Source: Leucogyrophana mollusca (lineage: Eukaryota; Basidiomycota; Agaricomycetes; Boletales). Taken from it: DNA of 18,620 nt. Numbering within the stretch: position 1 is the first letter of the stretch; every line of letters begins with the position of its first letter. Made by a program: the position numbers and the translations under genes. Positions 17,295 through 18,620 of the stretch are shown here, one piece after another. Location of the stretch: assembly GCA_021014945.1 (NCBI GenBank), contig MU266726.1, forward strand, positions 1 to 18,620. The letters are read 5' to 3'. The notes under the pieces were generated by a model. The model was not told the origin of the DNA and searched no databases. It saw only the letters and a list, made by a program, of their open reading frames with translations.

Positions 17295-17524
17295 GTAGAC
17301 TAGGTCAGTATCGAATCGATCCCTTTGAAGACACTTCTCAGCTGCAGATTCGCAGTTTGCAACAGTAGAACCCTCCAGATGTGCAGCACTGTTCTTATTG
17401 ATGGAAGCAGTAAAGAGAGGAGTGTTCTGAGAGTGATAGAAGCTCATATGCATTGAATTGACGCTAACTGTGAAGTCCTTGTGCCTGGTGAGGAATAGCA
17501 CAGCTAGGAGGTTCGTCCTAAGGT
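17295..17524. other. Unassigned stretch between gypsy C and copia 3
   Basis: Minus-strand frame 17579-17283 has a segment around LFTASINKNSAAHLEGS that could be gag-like, but the match is too weak to assign. The plus-strand frame opening at 17458 is unassigned until about 17525, where copia sequence begins. Confidence 0.4.
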
Positions 17525-17926
17525 CTGGGTGGCATGGAAACAAGCCAGATATCTCCCATCTGCGCATTTGGGGCTGCACTGCCTATGTGCACATCCAGAA
17601 GGAAAAGAGAGCTGCGCTTGCTCCTCACATGGAGAAATGTGTCTTGATAGGCTATCCTCCTGGCTACAAGGGCTGGAAGTACTCTCCCAGCTGGAAGCAG
17701 AAAGCCTCCTCGCAAATGGTGGAAGCTCTCTCCTGCGCAGTTAGTAGAGGATGTGGATGATGACATGAAAGATGCGGACTATGCCATGGATATAGCCTAC
17801 TCTGCCACTTCCCCTTCAGAGCCCATGTCCTTTGCAGAGGCATTGCGTCGTCCTGATGCAGAACAGTGGCGCCTGGCTGTGCTGACCTCCTGGACCTATT
17901 TCGCTCCCCAAGCTCTCTGAGCTTTA
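17525..17926 (+). pseudogene. copia integrase/RT linker fragment (copia 3)
   Basis: The plus-strand translation shows GNKPDISHLRIWGCTAYVHI and MEKCVLIGYPPGYKGWKY, the standard end of the copia integrase. After a frame change near 17690 it continues with RKPPRKWWKLSPAQL, an acidic linker, then EPMSFAEALRRPDAEQW, the usual approach to the copia RT. Similarity ends near 17900 and a TGA follows. The integrase catalytic core and the RT palm are missing. A copia-like LTR start follows at 17951, so an internal deletion removed the RT and RNase H and left the two ends of the element close together. Confidence 0.75.
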
Positions 17927-17950
17927 ACATGAAGTCACTAGAGCGCGGGG

Positions 17951-18620
17951 CTGTTGAAGCTCAGAAGAGCTGGGGACTGAAATAGCCACTCAGGGGGCAG
18001 CCTTAAGTACTGGAACTATTTTCAGAGTAAGTAACCATTTAATAGAGATATATGTTCACTGTGCTGATTGCGCACTGCCGTTATCCTGTGCATGCTATGC
18101 ACCTTACTACTGTAAAGCTCCTGCTATGCTTCGCTTCCTGGACTTGCTGTACTCACTGCCATGCTGTGTTAGCTGTTTATGCACAGCCCATACCGTAGAT
18201 ATATAGCTATGATGTCCATAGTTAGTTTCCCTTAGATACTTACTCTGGACAAGAGGTATGGTGTCCTTATGACTTGGCAATAAAGATACTTACTCTGGAC
18301 AATAGTCCCAGTGCTTAAGGCAGCCCCTTTATGTTAAAGCTGGGAAGCTAACTAGCCACCAGAACTAGCAGTCCAGAGTAAGTAACCAAAGGGAAACGAA
18401 CTATGGACTCGATGTATCTATATATCTACAGTAGAGGCTATGCTACACAGCCAACAGAGCAATATGGCAGTACAATAAGCATCTGAAGCGAAACATAACT
18501 GTAGATATATAGCTACGACGTCCATAGTTAGTTCTCTAGTTACTTACTCTGGACTTCAGGTATGCTGTACTTATGATCCTACAGAATATAGTTACTTACT
18601 CTGGACTTCAGTCCCAGTGC
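17951..18620 (+). repeat. copia-type LTR sequence with repeated motifs in both orientations
   Basis: A G-rich run (GCGCGGGGC) at 17942-17950 is followed by TGTTGAAGCTC, a plausible polypurine tract and LTR start. A similar start, TGTTAAAGCTG, recurs at 18332. The word TACTTACTCTGGAC occurs at 18237, 18287, 18541 and 18593; its reverse complement is at 18371, with a partial copy at 18023-18033. The block at about 18193-18314 is repeated at about 18501-18620 (GTAGATATATAGCTA, GTCCATAGTTAG and AGTCCCAGTGC are shared). The region is probably nested or duplicated LTRs of one copia family, and it continues past the window edge. Confidence 0.65.

Noticed and set aside
18193..18620. CRISPR-like array because of repeated 14-bp words
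   Set aside because: Spacing is uneven, copies occur in both orientations, the flanking sequence is also repeated, and the setting is a fungal LTR.

Overview
This window looks like a retrotransposon graveyard from a filamentous fungus, most likely a basidiomycete. The evidence is the Ty3/gypsy and Ty1/copia protein families that can be read through stops and frameshifts, a short stretch of eukaryotic nitrate reductase, and a decayed member of a large fungal gene family. I see no intact host gene, no rRNA, no convincing tRNA and nothing prokaryotic. Family names come from reading translations against remembered family patterns, not from searches.

Layout, left to right. 1-388: nothing assignable. 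389-2007 (-): decayed copia element (gag, CCHC knuckle, protease, pre-integrase). 2008-3163: unassigned, with one strong hairpin. 3164-3361 (-): fragment of the molybdenum domain of nitrate reductase. 3430-5162: element made of two long inverted arms (about 720 and 627 bp) around a 386-bp spacer. 5175-6540 (-): pseudogene of a family often seen beside RecQ-like helicases. 6541-7201: nothing assignable. 7202-9675 (+): gypsy element A (protease end, RT, RNase H, integrase ends). 9750-10079 (+): separate gypsy protease fragment. 10086-10847 (-): copia pre-integrase and integrase start. 10848-11584: unassigned. 11585-13901 (+): gypsy element B, a chromovirus, followed by a probable LTR from about 14013. 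14845-17290 (-): gypsy element C, gag with a CCHC knuckle and a long downstream ORF. 17525-17926 (+): copia integrase/RT linker. 17951-18620: LTR-like sequence with repeated motifs in both orientations.

Two patterns stand out. First, decay is dominated by changes that look like C-to-T or G-to-A transitions. Gypsy A keeps one reading frame for about 2 kb, broken by eight stops (seven TGA, one TAG), mostly where the family has Arg or Trp. Catalytic Asp codons have become Asn in gypsy A RT, gypsy A RNase H, gypsy B RT (both Asps) and, probably, the copia integrase at 10122. This resembles repeat-induced or methylation-linked deamination. Second, all three large internal deletions in gypsy A and B keep the reading frame.

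None of the elements appears able to move by itself. The feature with the best claim to be new is the inverted-repeat element at 3430-5162, whose transcript could fold into a long double-stranded RNA.
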